A stretch of DNA of 52,362 nucleotides from a bacterium (GTDB lineage: Bacteria > UBP18 > UBA7526): assembly GCA_030616365.1 (NCBI GenBank), contig JAUWXM010000001.1:1-52362 (forward strand), given 5' to 3'. Positions 1 to 7,204 of the stretch are shown here, one piece after another (positions within the stretch are counted from its first letter, which is position 1; every line of letters begins with the position of its first letter). A program made the position numbers and the translations under genes. The notes under the pieces are model-generated. The model saw only the letters and a list, made by a program, of their open reading frames with translations. It was not told the origin of the DNA and did not search any database.

Positions 1-136
1 AAAATAAGCCAAGCAAGTTGTCTCTTTTACTCGCTTCGCTCATAAAATAAGCCAAGCAAGTTGTCTCTTTTACTCGCTTCGCTCATAAAATAAGCCAAGC
101 AAGTTGTCTCTTTTACTCGCTTCGCTCATAAAATAA
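1..136. repeat. 43-bp tandem repeat, three full units
   Basis: Units begin at 1, 44 and 87 and are identical. A seven-base partial unit starts at 130. The array may extend beyond the left edge. Each unit holds GTTGTCTCTT and the near-palindrome CGCTTCGCTC. There are no variable spacers, so it is not a CRISPR array. A diverged, reverse-oriented copy of the unit lies inside the DUF2877 gene near 34468-34545. No gene is seen in 1-205 on the plus strand. Confidence 0.9.
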
Positions 137-151
137 AGGCAGCAGGTAAAA

Positions 152-177
152 ATTGTTACTTGTTCATTGTTACTTGT
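152..177. repeat. 12-bp direct repeat ahead of gspG
   Basis: ATTGTTACTTGT occurs at 152-163 and again at 166-177, within the leader of the first pseudopilin gene. The Shine-Dalgarno GGGAGG at 192-197 follows. Confidence 0.6.
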
Positions 178-205
178 AAATTGAAAAGGAAGGGAGGTGA
201 GAAGA

Positions 206-721
206 ATGAAGAGAGGGAAAGGGGATTCACCCCGCACCTTTAAGAAAAGTGCAGGACGAATACAGAAAGGTGCGGGGTTCACCCTGATTGAGTTGATGGT
301 GGTGATAGTCATCATCGGGATCTTATCTGCTGTTGCCCTACCGAGGTTCATGACCCAGCAGAGGAAGGCCAAGGAGGGTGCCGGCTGGGCAGACCTGGAT
401 GGTATGACCACGGCCATGGAGATGTACTACCTGGACTGCGACACCTATCCTACAGGTGGTTCAAAGGACGATGGATCTATTGCTCTGCTGAAGTTAAAGA
501 CTGATACGTCAACCAGCAACTGGGCTGGACCTTACATGAAGTTCAGAAGGGTTGGAGATGGTTCAGGAGGAAGTGGCGATAAGCCTATCGATCCCTGGCT
601 GAGAACCTATGGATGTGAAAGTTCCGCTACCGAATACACCATTTGGTGCCAGGGGCGGGCGGCTGCGTCTTACGTAACCGAGTATATTCCTTACTCAGGT
701 CTCGACTTCAAGAGCCCCTAA
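206..721 (+). CDS. gspG: GspG-like major pseudopilin
   Basis: Predicted 171-residue type II secretion major pseudopilin, processed by prepilin peptidase at the inner membrane and assembled into the periplasmic pseudopilus. The prepilin motif GFTLIELMVVIVIIGILSAV sits after a 23-residue basic leader, with the +5 glutamate present. The C-terminal half has the GspG pattern: a helix followed by a short loop region containing YYLDCDTYPTGG, DPW and a terminal tyrosine-rich segment. ATG 206 is chosen because GGGAGG at 192-197 is 8 bases upstream; GTG 197 lies within that ribosome site. The leader DNA contains a 13-bp perfect inverted repeat (229-241 with 266-278), so the cleaved leader is partly repeat-derived. 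It is first in a run of nine pilin-class genes. Confidence 0.88.
   Translation: MKRGKGDSPRTFKKSAGRIQKGAGFTLIELMVVIVIIGILSAVALPRFMTQQRKAKEGAGWADLDGMTTAMEMYYLDCDTYPTGGSKDDGSIALLKLKTDTSTSNWAGPYMKFRRVGDGSGGSGDKPIDPWLRTYGCESSATEYTIWCQGRAAASYVTEYIPYSGLDFKSP
229..278. repeat. Palindrome inside the gspG leader coding region
   Basis: ACCCCGCACCTTT at 229-241 is the exact reverse complement of AAAGGTGCGGGGT at 266-278. The 24-base loop is in frame and encodes part of the cleavable prepilin leader. It belongs to the set of palindromes here that end in CCCCG/CGGGG. Confidence 0.85.
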
Positions 722-729
722 AAGTGCCT

Positions 730-754
730 GCCCCGTAGGCTTGTCCTTCGGGGG
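730..754. repeat. Palindrome after gspG, copy 1
   Basis: CCCCG (731-735) pairs with CGGGG (749-753) and an inner AGG pairs with CCT. The reverse complement of this 25-base element recurs, with only an end base differing, at 45571-45595 just after the uridine phosphorylase stop codon. It could act as a weak terminator, but no U-run follows. Confidence 0.75.
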
Positions 755-775
755 AGCGATTCACTTGAGATAAAA

Positions 776-800
776 CCCCGCCCCCAACTGGGAACGGGGT
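776..800. repeat. CCCCG/CGGGG palindrome before the first gspH-like gene
   Basis: ACCCCG at about 776-781 pairs with CGGGGT at about 795-800, with an inner CCC/GGG pairing around AACT. A related but broken version (CGCCAACTGGGAAGC) lies just after the first gspK stop near 3449. Confidence 0.55.
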
Positions 801-831
801 GCAATTATATCTTTATAACAACTCTTACTTG

Positions 832-1314
832 ATGAATAAAAAGCAAGGCTTTTCGATAATAGAGTTATTGGCTGTAATATTTATTATTGCTCTTATGGCC
901 CTGGCGGGCTTTGCCATTTTCAAGGGGTTCCGGGAGACGACGAGCGTCAAGGTAGCCGCCCGGGATGTGGTGAATATCATGCGCCTCGCCCGAAGAAAAG
1001 CGATCACTGAGAGAGTAGAGTATTACGCCTTATATGATAAGGTAAATAATAAGGTATGGGTTCAACCCAAGTCATCTTATCCGCCAAAGAATCCGGATTT
1101 TGGCACAGAGCAGATATTGCCTGAGAAGGCAGTCATAGACCGTGTGACGAGCGGAGGGGGTAGCAACCCCTATCACCACACCTTTACTCCCAAGAGTACC
1201 CTGGCCCATGGTAGCGGAGGGGTATACTTAAGGGATGAGGGGGAAAAGATAAAATACCGGGTGACGGTCATAAATACTACTGCCCGGGCGAGAATCTATG
1301 ACAGCTGGCCATAA
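832..1314 (+). CDS. gspH: GspH-like minor pseudopilin (first cassette)
   Basis: About 160 residues with a class III prepilin N-terminus: a five-residue leader, then GFSIIELLAVIFIIALMALA. The membrane helix is followed by a segment (VKVAARDVVNIMRLARRKAI) typical of GspH/FimT proteins, then a small beta domain. It would sit at the pseudopilus tip. ATG 832 gives the usual short leader; no convincing Shine-Dalgarno is visible, and the upstream 110 bases carry two palindromes. It opens the first H-I-J-K cassette and has a paralogue at 3514-4275. Confidence 0.8.
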   Translation: MNKKQGFSIIELLAVIFIIALMALAGFAIFKGFRETTSVKVAARDVVNIMRLARRKAITERVEYYALYDKVNNKVWVQPKSSYPPKNPDFGTEQILPEKAVIDRVTSGGGSNPYHHTFTPKSTLAHGSGGVYLRDEGEKIKYRVTVINTTARARIYDSWP

Positions 1315-1320
1315 TGAGTA

Positions 1321-1875
1321 ATGAAACGGAGAAAGTGGGTAGGTGAAACAGTGAAACGGAGAAGGGGAGAAACGGAGAGGGGGAGAAACGGAGAAAAAAA
1401 GAAGCTCACCGATTCACCGATTCCCCGATTCCCCGATTCCCCGATTCGTTTTCAGACGGGCTTCAGTCTCTTAGAGGTCATGGTTGCTGTAGTTGTCCTG
1501 GGCTTCGGCCTCCTGGCTATCATGCACCTCTTCCCCATTGGCTTAAGGGCAAGCAAGATATCCCAGGATACTACTACGGCTTCCTTCTTAGCCCAGCAGA
1601 AGATAGAGGGATTGAAGAATGTGACCTTTACTGGGGGAGGATTTGCTGATGGGGTAACCACAGAGGGTTACGATCCACCCATTCAGATTACGGTTGATAA
1701 AGTGACCTATTCCTATCCAGGATTCAAAAGGGTAACCACCATCCAAACCAAAGAAGCTGATGAACCGATACTCAAGAGGATTACGACAGAGGTCTTCTAT
1801 AAACCCTATGGTGGGGAGCGGAGCGTAAAACTGGTTACCTTGAGAACAAACTATAAAAAGACAATGAAAAAATGA
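1321..1875 (+). CDS. gspI: GspI-like minor pseudopilin with repeat-derived leader
   Basis: 184 residues. The prepilin motif TGFSLLEVMVAVVVLGFGLL lies near residue 47, followed by the GspI-type stretch FPIGLRASK...TTTASFLAQQKIEGLK. The leader is far longer than the usual 5 to 15 residues and is built from low-complexity DNA: purine-rich GGAGAAACGGAG units and then four 9-base CCGATTCCC-type units. Similar DNA encodes the leader of the gene at 3514. No other in-frame start exists nearer the cleavage site, so the long leader seems real; ATG 1321 and GTG codons around 1350 are possible starts. It overlaps the next gene by 4 bases. Confidence 0.8.
   Translation: MKRRKWVGETVKRRRGETERGRNGEKKKLTDSPIPRFPDSPIRFQTGFSLLEVMVAVVVLGFGLLAIMHLFPIGLRASKISQDTTTASFLAQQKIEGLKNVTFTGGGFADGVTTEGYDPPIQITVDKVTYSYPGFKRVTTIQTKEADEPILKRITTEVFYKPYGGERSVKLVTLRTNYKKTMKK
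1340..1450. repeat. Low-complexity repeat encoding a prepilin leader
   Basis: Purine-rich GGAGAAACGGAGAGGGG-like units (about 1350-1400) precede tandem GATTCCCC units (about 1410-1446). Both parts recur in the same order at about 3530-3655, also in frame within a prepilin leader. Confidence 0.75.
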
Positions 1876-2492
1876 AGGCCAGAGGAGTTACCTTAGTTGA
1901 ACTTTTGGTCGCGGTTACCCTACTCTCCTTAATAATGGTCGCTTTCTATACTGTCTTTAAGATGGGAACCAGGGCCTACCGGACCGGAGAGGAGAGAGTA
2001 GAACTAATTCAGAACGCGCGTATTGCCCTGGATATGATGGCCTCCCAGATACGTCAGGCCCTCCCTGAAGACGATGGCGCCGTTCCGCGCATTGAGTTTG
2101 AGATTGAGGGAGGAACGGGCAGGGAAGGCCCCCAGATCAGGTTCTCGTCCCCCATAGATAACACTTCTGGGGCAGAGGAGATTACCTTTTATCTCAACGA
2201 CTCCAATCACACCCTATATAAGAAAGTGAATAACCCTTGGGCAAAGGGGAGTGATCCTGGGTACAGCTTTCAGCAGATAACGGCTGACCTCCCTATCACA
2301 GAGACAGAGGGGGTTGTTAGCTATCTATGGTTTAATGAGAAGGAACCGGTAGGGGTGGCTCACTCCGGGATGATAAGGATTACCCTGACAGTCAAAGCCG
2401 ACCCCACAGATGATAGTGACCCCGGGACTACCCTGCACGCCATTGTCAAGAGTGCCTTCTGCTATGGAGTGGGTCTGAGCGGCGAGTTCTGA
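1872..2492 (+). CDS. gspJ: GspJ-like minor pseudopilin (first cassette)
   Basis: 206 residues with leader MKARG and prepilin motif GVTLVELLVAVTLLSLIMVA. The segment YRTGEERVELIQNARIALDMMASQIRQ is typical of GspJ, which caps the pseudopilus with GspI and GspK. The start overlaps the preceding stop as ATGA, implying translational coupling, and its own stop overlaps the next start. The closest match in the window is the gene at 4778-5491. Confidence 0.85.
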   Translation: MKARGVTLVELLVAVTLLSLIMVAFYTVFKMGTRAYRTGEERVELIQNARIALDMMASQIRQALPEDDGAVPRIEFEIEGGTGREGPQIRFSSPIDNTSGAEEITFYLNDSNHTLYKKVNNPWAKGSDPGYSFQQITADLPITETEGVVSYLWFNEKEPVGVAHSGMIRITLTVKADPTDDSDPGTTLHAIVKSAFCYGVGLSGEF

Positions 2493-3448
2493 TGAAGGAA
2501 GAAAAGGGAGTGGCGGTAATCATGGCCATGTGGCTCTTAGCTGTCCTGGCCATCATCGGCACTACCTTCATCTTCATGATGCGCTTAGAACCCATCATCG
2601 CCCGCACCCATCGGGATGATATGAAAGCCCTCTACGTTGCCCAGGCGGGAATAGACCATGCGGTCTATATCCTGAAGCAGGACGTTGGGGGAGATATCGA
2701 CCATCTGGGCGACCCCTGGGCAGGTGGATTTACCGATCAGCTGCTTCTGGATGAGGCGGGGTATAGCGTAGGATATTATACGGTAGAGGTCCAGGATGAA
2801 TCGGGCAAGACAAACCTCAATACCGCCCCCAAGCCCCATCTTATGGGATTGAATCTTATGACTGAGGTACGGGCAGATGCCATCATCACTTATCGGAGTG
2901 GAGACCATGGACTCCTTGAGACCGTCGATGAGTTCTTATGTGTTCCAGAAATCACCCAGACAGTCTTTGATAGGAACCGGGAGATAATCACTGTCTATAC
3001 TGATGGATTGGTAAATCTCAATACCGCTTCCTATTCGGTACTCATGGGGATAAAGGATGGAGCAGCGAGCAGCCTGGATGCTACTGATGTAACCTCCATT
3101 ATCACCTATCGTGAAGGGGCATACAGCCCCTATGATACCCTAACCCCTCCTCCTGCCGAGCCCACGGAGAAGGCCACCGAGGTGAATAATGCCAGCGAGA
3201 TTGATAATACCGAGACAGAGTATCTCACGGGAGAGGATGCCGATGGTGGAGGAGTGGCCGCGGGCGCCGAAAAGAGGGTGGATGTCAAATCGAATGGTCT
3301 CTTTACTATAATATCGCTGGGAGAGATAAAGGACGCTTCCGGGAATACCATCGCCCAGAAGAAGATAAGGGTGGTGGTCAATCGGGAGAAGGTAACGCCG
3401 TCTGTGGAAAGCAGGGTTGAGTACTACCGAGAGGTCCCAGAGGACTAA
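2492..3448 (+). CDS. gspK: GspK-like tip pseudopilin (first cassette)
   Basis: 318 residues, the size expected for GspK. A short leader (MKEEK) precedes GVAVIMAMWLLAVLAIIGTT, which lacks the +5 glutamate, as is normal for GspK. Downstream are ARTHRDDMKALYVAQAGI and two copies of the NLNTA signature (near residues 109 and 176) found in the helical GspK domain. GspK sits at the very tip of the pseudopilus. The start overlaps the gspJ stop by one base. A second, longer GspK-like protein is at 5507-7006. Confidence 0.85.
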   Translation: MKEEKGVAVIMAMWLLAVLAIIGTTFIFMMRLEPIIARTHRDDMKALYVAQAGIDHAVYILKQDVGGDIDHLGDPWAGGFTDQLLLDEAGYSVGYYTVEVQDESGKTNLNTAPKPHLMGLNLMTEVRADAIITYRSGDHGLLETVDEFLCVPEITQTVFDRNREIITVYTDGLVNLNTASYSVLMGIKDGAASSLDATDVTSIITYREGAYSPYDTLTPPPAEPTEKATEVNNASEIDNTETEYLTGEDADGGGVAAGAEKRVDVKSNGLFTIISLGEIKDASGNTIAQKKIRVVVNREKVTPSVESRVEYYREVPED

Positions 3449-3471
3449 CGCCAACTGGGAAGCTGAGCAGG

Positions 3472-3504
3472 ATCAAGTACTACAAGGAAGAACCAGAGGA
3501 CTGA
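3472..3504 (+). pseudogene. Relic of a GspK C-terminus
   Basis: Just after the gspK stop, the frame starting at 3472 reads IKYYKEEPED and then a stop. The true gene ends VEYYREVPED and then a stop. The match at both protein and DNA level suggests a leftover from tandem duplication of the gene end. The remnant is too short to be functional. Confidence 0.55.
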
Positions 3505-3513
3505 TGAGGTGAA

Positions 3514-4275
3514 ATGGAGAAAGTGAACAGGCGGGCAGGTGAAACAATGAGACGGAGAAAGGGAGAGACGGAGAAAGGGAGAAAGCTCACCGATTCCCCG
3601 ATTCCCCGACTTGCCCCGTTGGAAGCCGAAGGCTTTCCTTCGGGGTTCCCCGATTCAAAGAAAAAGGGTTTTAGTCTCCTGGAACTTATGATGGTAATCA
3701 CCATTATGGGCATTCTAATTACTTCTTCCCTCTTATTTGGGAATAATTTTTTGAATAGTACTGCGGCGAAGAATGCTACCCGGGATATCGCTTCTGTTAT
3801 GCGCATGGCGCACAGCAAGGCCATGACCCTGAGAACTAATTATTATGTGGTCTATGATGCCACTAATAAAATAGTCTGGGTTCAGGATCTCAGAGGTCCC
3901 GATGGCAAGCCGGGCGTAAAGAATGTTGATGATGATAATAATGGTGTTGTCGATGAGACCGGGGAACTGGGCTGGGCCGGTTCTGACGACTTCAATATCA
4001 ATGATCCCAATACCTGGAACCCGCTCTTTGGTAGTGAAAGAAAACTTTCCAGAAGGGTGGAGATAGATAGCGTAAACGTCGAACCTGAAGATTATGGGGG
4101 CAAAAGTGATTACCAGACAGTGACGGGAGGCTCGGGCATCGGCTATCTTCCTTTCCGTTGGAATGGGACCTCCGTCTCTGGTTCGGTCAGACTGCAGGAT
4201 AGCAGAGGCAATAATCAATATTCGGTAACGGTTATGTACACTACCAGCCGGATCAGGTTATACAGTTTTTGGTGA
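3514..4275 (+). CDS. gspH: GspH-like minor pseudopilin with repeat-derived leader (second cassette)
   Basis: 253 residues. The leader is about 49 residues long, encoded by the same purine-rich and GATTCCCC repeats as the gspI leader at 1321, and interrupted by a hairpin (3614-3645). The prepilin motif GFSLLELMMVITIMGILITS follows, then TRDIASVMRMAHSKAMTLRTNYYVVYD, closely similar to the first GspH-like protein. A calcium-loop-like acidic stretch (DDDNNGVVDETG, near residue 140) is extra relative to the paralogue. The two proteins end alike (TTARARIYDSW and TTSRIRLYSFW), which supports descent by duplication. ATG 3514 follows TGAGGTGA. Confidence 0.8.
   Translation: MEKVNRRAGETMRRRKGETEKGRKLTDSPIPRLAPLEAEGFPSGFPDSKKKGFSLLELMMVITIMGILITSSLLFGNNFLNSTAAKNATRDIASVMRMAHSKAMTLRTNYYVVYDATNKIVWVQDLRGPDGKPGVKNVDDDNNGVVDETGELGWAGSDDFNINDPNTWNPLFGSERKLSRRVEIDSVNVEPEDYGGKSDYQTVTGGSGIGYLPFRWNGTSVSGSVRLQDSRGNNQYSVTVMYTTSRIRLYSFW
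3614..3645. repeat. Palindrome inside a prepilin leader
   Basis: CCCCG (3614-3618) pairs with CGGGG (3641-3645), GGA with TCC, and AGCC (3624-3627) with GGCT (3631-3634) around a GAA loop. It is in frame and encodes the residues around LAPLEAEGFPSG of the leader. Confidence 0.8.
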
Positions 4276-4283
4276 GATTGAAT

Positions 4284-4365
4284 GATAGGTAATGGGTTTG
4301 CCTGTTCTCCGGTTTGCCTGTTCTCCGGTTTTGAACTGGTTAACTGGATAACGAAATCACCTATC
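4284..4365. repeat. Intergenic repeat before the second gspI-like gene
   Basis: A 16-base unit GGTTTGCCTGTTCTCC is repeated at 4295-4310 and 4311-4326. The block is flanked by GATAGGT (4284-4290) and ACCTATC (4359-4365), which could pair. The ribosome site CGGAGG follows immediately, before GTG 4376. Confidence 0.6.
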
Positions 4366-4375
4366 GGAGGATAGC

Positions 4376-4765
4376 GTGTTAAGGAGTAGCAAAGGGTTTA
4401 CCATTCTGGAGGTCATGATTGCTCTGGTTCTCTTGGCGTTTGGTATACTGGCTCTCCTGCGGGTGATGCCCGTATCCCTCCAAGCGAGCAAGAGGGCAGA
4501 GGAGACCACCATTGCCACCCTATTGGCCCAGCAGCAGTTAGAGAAGTGGCGGGCGTGTGATAAAGATCCCGATGCTGGAGCAACATCCTTGGGAAGCAAT
4601 GGTTCTTTCCCTGCTCCCTATGATAAGTATGAATGGTCAATAGTCACCACCAACATTGTTACCGATGTCTGGGTCTCCTCTGTAAACGTCTGGTGGCCGG
4701 TGGGGAAACCCCGAGAAGAACAGAGGGTGGTCAACCTGACGACCTATATGTTTGTTTTCCCCTAA
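4376..4765 (+). CDS. gspI: GspI-like minor pseudopilin (second cassette)
   Basis: 129 residues, the typical GspI size. A six-residue leader precedes GFTILEVMIALVLLAFGILA, then VMPVSLQASKRAEETTIATLLAQQQLEKW, matching the paralogue at 1321 (LRASKISQDTTTASFLAQQKIEGLK). A GTG start is used, with CGGAGG 7 to 12 bases upstream. Unlike its paralogue it has a normal short leader. Confidence 0.8.
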   Translation: MLRSSKGFTILEVMIALVLLAFGILALLRVMPVSLQASKRAEETTIATLLAQQQLEKWRACDKDPDAGATSLGSNGSFPAPYDKYEWSIVTTNIVTDVWVSSVNVWWPVGKPREEQRVVNLTTYMFVFP

Positions 4766-4777
4766 GGAGTTTTTTTG

Positions 4778-5491
4778 ATGTCTAAAAACCGTTTGAAGCG
4801 TTTCCTATCTCCAACGGGGTTTACCCTAATGGAACTCTTAGTAGCCATGGTTATTACGGTTCTCTTAGTAGCAGCGCTCTTTAATGTCTTTGACTTAGCG
4901 GGCCGTGCCTGGCAGAAAGGAGAGGCCCGTACCCAGAGATACCAGAACCTCCGGCAGGCCCTGGACAGGATGAGCGATGATATTCGTAGTGCTATCCTGC
5001 TCAGCATTGGCAATAATCCGGGTAAGGAAGATGGTATTAAATTCTATGGCGAGAATGATTTTAATTCTGAGGGGGATAGATTGAGCTTCATCCCCGTCTC
5101 CCATCCTCCGGATGGCTGGGATTATGGAAGCGACTATGGTGTTTCTCCTCCTGAACTATGTTTTGACTGCTGTGAGATAGGCTACAATGTCACGGGAACT
5201 ACACTCTATAGGAGGAAGCAGGAGAAGAGTGTCCCGGATGGCGAAGTCACCAACGGCGGAAGATCTGATCCACTGGCGGAACATATTACGAGATTAGATT
5301 TTACCTACTATGAGGCGGACGGCACCGAACATAACACCTGGGATTCCAGTCCTGCTGGAGCTTCCTATTGTCAAGACAAACTGCCCACCAGAGTCAGGAT
5401 TGAACTTACGGCTCAGGCAGACCTGGCCCGGGAGCAGAAGGAAGAGACTTTCACCACCGAGGTCTGGCTGGGCCAGGCTAATTTCCAGTAG
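4778..5491 (+). CDS. gspJ: GspJ-like minor pseudopilin (second cassette)
   Basis: 237 residues. The leader is about 12 residues, followed by GFTLMELLVAMVITVLLVAA and then WQKGEARTQRYQNLRQALDRMSDDIRS, matching the GspJ paralogue at 1872. Two CxxC-like cysteine pairs in ELCFDCCEIGY (near residue 128) are absent from the paralogue and may form disulfides in the periplasm. ATG 4778 is chosen over TTG 4775; AAGGAG lies at 4764-4769. Confidence 0.82.
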   Translation: MSKNRLKRFLSPTGFTLMELLVAMVITVLLVAALFNVFDLAGRAWQKGEARTQRYQNLRQALDRMSDDIRSAILLSIGNNPGKEDGIKFYGENDFNSEGDRLSFIPVSHPPDGWDYGSDYGVSPPELCFDCCEIGYNVTGTTLYRRKQEKSVPDGEVTNGGRSDPLAEHITRLDFTYYEADGTEHNTWDSSPAGASYCQDKLPTRVRIELTAQADLAREQKEETFTTEVWLGQANFQ

Positions 5492-5506
5492 ATTAAGGAG
5501 GTTAAG

Positions 5507-7006
5507 ATGAAGATGCTAAAGAGAGAGAAGAAGAAAGGGATAGCCCTTATTATGGCCCTCTGGATAATGGTCGCTCTTCTGGTCATCTGCTCTTCTTTTG
5601 TCTATATGATGCGCATAGAGTTGCGCATCGCCAAGGACTACACCCATGGGGTCCAGGCCCATTACTTAGCCAGGGCCGGGATAGCCCGCGCCCTGGGGGA
5701 ACTCAATGCAGATAATGTTGATGCCCCACCCAATTATATAAAAACGGATAGTCTGCATGAGAACTGGTTCACTACTTTTAGTGAAAACTTTGGATATACT
5801 ACTGCAGACTATGATGAAATGGTCTGGGACGAGACGTGGTTTCCTCTGGGGGAGGGGGGTTATCAGGTCCGTCTACTAGACGAGTCCGGGATGCACAATA
5901 TTAATGCTATGGAGGGAGGGATACTCCATCCCACTAGTACGGTTGGTATGGATGACCTATTTGGAGAGACAGTAGCAGGCGAGCATAAGGCGTGTAGGAT
6001 TCGTGATTACCGGGATGACGACATCATTGCCATGAGTAATACTGGTAGTGGAACTGGCTGGGATAGTCCTGACTGCAAAAATAAACCCTATGATACCATA
6101 AGAGAGATTCAGAAGGTAAAGGATATCAATGTCGATATGAGTGGAGATGGTATCGATGATAATCCTCTGGCCCTGTATACCAATGAACTGACCGTTCATT
6201 CCCAGGATTATGATACTGACCTAGACGGCGCGGCAAGGCTAAATCTCAATCTCGCCACCCAAGCCGAGATTGCGTTTGTCCTAAATAACCCCGGCGAAGA
6301 CGCCGACCCCACCGAGGCAGCACTCTCTATATGGAATGGGATTCCCTGGTCAACTGTGGGATGTATCGATGTAGAGCTAACCGGGACTACTGATGAGAGA
6401 TCAATAACAATGAAAAAGGTTGCCGATAAGTTCACCGTAGCCCCTCCTGTCGCCGGTGCGATATATTATAAACCGGACACTCTCCCCAATGTTATTTTAG
6501 GGCCCATCAATATTAATACTGCCCCTAAGAAGTCACTTTGCTCTCTAATCTATATTGGCCCGACATGTGCAAAATATATCATTGAGACACGGCATTATTA
6601 TGGGGGCAGAGAACCCTCCGCCGCAAGGAAAGAAGATGCTGTAGGGAGTCCCACCTTTACCTATGGCGTTGCCAACAGCGGAGAGTATGGAAGAGGGGAG
6701 CTTGTATTAACTTATTGGATTGGTTCCCTCACCTTTGACCACATGTCTGACCAGGTTACGGTAAGGTCCGACCGCTTCAGAATCGTCTCCACAGGAAGAG
6801 TGGGCACTGATGGGAATGGCGATGGCAAGATTGACCCCGGTACTGCAGCGGATACCGTTTTAGCCCAGAGAAAGATTGAGGTCGTGGTGGACCGCCACTA
6901 CCATGATCAAAATCCAACGGCTAGCGGAATTGATACTGGGGTTTTCCATACCATGGGCCCCTTTGAAATCCTCTACTGGTCGGAGACCGTGCCGGAGTTG
7001 TTTTGA
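5507..7006 (+). CDS. gspK: GspK-like tip pseudopilin, long form (second cassette)
   Basis: 499 residues, about 180 more than the GspK at 2492. The leader MKMLKREKKK is followed by GIALIMALWIMVALLVICSS and AKDYTHGVQAHYLARAGIARAL, then DESGMHNINA and GPININTAPKKSL, the GspK helical-domain signatures. The extra length lies between these signatures and near the C-terminus (a DGNGDGKIDPG acidic loop that may bind calcium). Such enlarged GspK proteins probably cap the pilus and may contact substrate; that last point is inference. The ribosome site AAGGAGG is at about 5495-5501. Confidence 0.82.
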   Translation: MKMLKREKKKGIALIMALWIMVALLVICSSFVYMMRIELRIAKDYTHGVQAHYLARAGIARALGELNADNVDAPPNYIKTDSLHENWFTTFSENFGYTTADYDEMVWDETWFPLGEGGYQVRLLDESGMHNINAMEGGILHPTSTVGMDDLFGETVAGEHKACRIRDYRDDDIIAMSNTGSGTGWDSPDCKNKPYDTIREIQKVKDINVDMSGDGIDDNPLALYTNELTVHSQDYDTDLDGAARLNLNLATQAEIAFVLNNPGEDADPTEAALSIWNGIPWSTVGCIDVELTGTTDERSITMKKVADKFTVAPPVAGAIYYKPDTLPNVILGPININTAPKKSLCSLIYIGPTCAKYIIETRHYYGGREPSAARKEDAVGSPTFTYGVANSGEYGRGELVLTYWIGSLTFDHMSDQVTVRSDRFRIVSTGRVGTDGNGDGKIDPGTAADTVLAQRKIEVVVDRHYHDQNPTASGIDTGVFHTMGPFEILYWSETVPELF

Positions 7007-7040
7007 GATTTCTCTATTCCAACCATTGCTTAAGCCGCGA

Positions 7041-7150
7041 ATGGCAACCGCCAAGACTCCTGTCCGCCGCACATAGTGTGCTATGGAAGGCGGGCTAAAT
7101 TTTCCGCCAAAGGCGGATCAGCCTCGGGCTGAAACTGGAAGACGCAAAAA
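7041..7150. repeat. Composite palindromic repeat, minus orientation
   Basis: The region after the second gspK stop holds GGCAACCGCC (7043-7052), then a nested hairpin (CCGCC 7064-7068 with GGCGG 7089-7093; CATAG with CTATG), then hairpins TCCGCC-AAA-GGCGGA (7103-7117) and TCAGCC-TCG-GGCTGA (7118-7132). The reverse complement of the whole, without the nested hairpin, occurs at about 36670-36749. Apart from this, 7007-7204 holds no gene. Confidence 0.85.
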
Positions 7151-7204
7151 TAGGAGAAACAACGCGAATAAGAATTTGAATAGTCTATTAAAAAGGAAAA
7201 AGAT

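Noticed and set aside
1..136. CRISPR array at the left edge
   Set aside because: The 43-bp units are directly abutting and identical with no variable spacers, and no cas genes lie nearby.
730..754. Intrinsic terminator after gspG
   Set aside because: The hairpin has no U-run, and the same element occurs elsewhere as a repeat, so I call it a repeat rather than a terminator.
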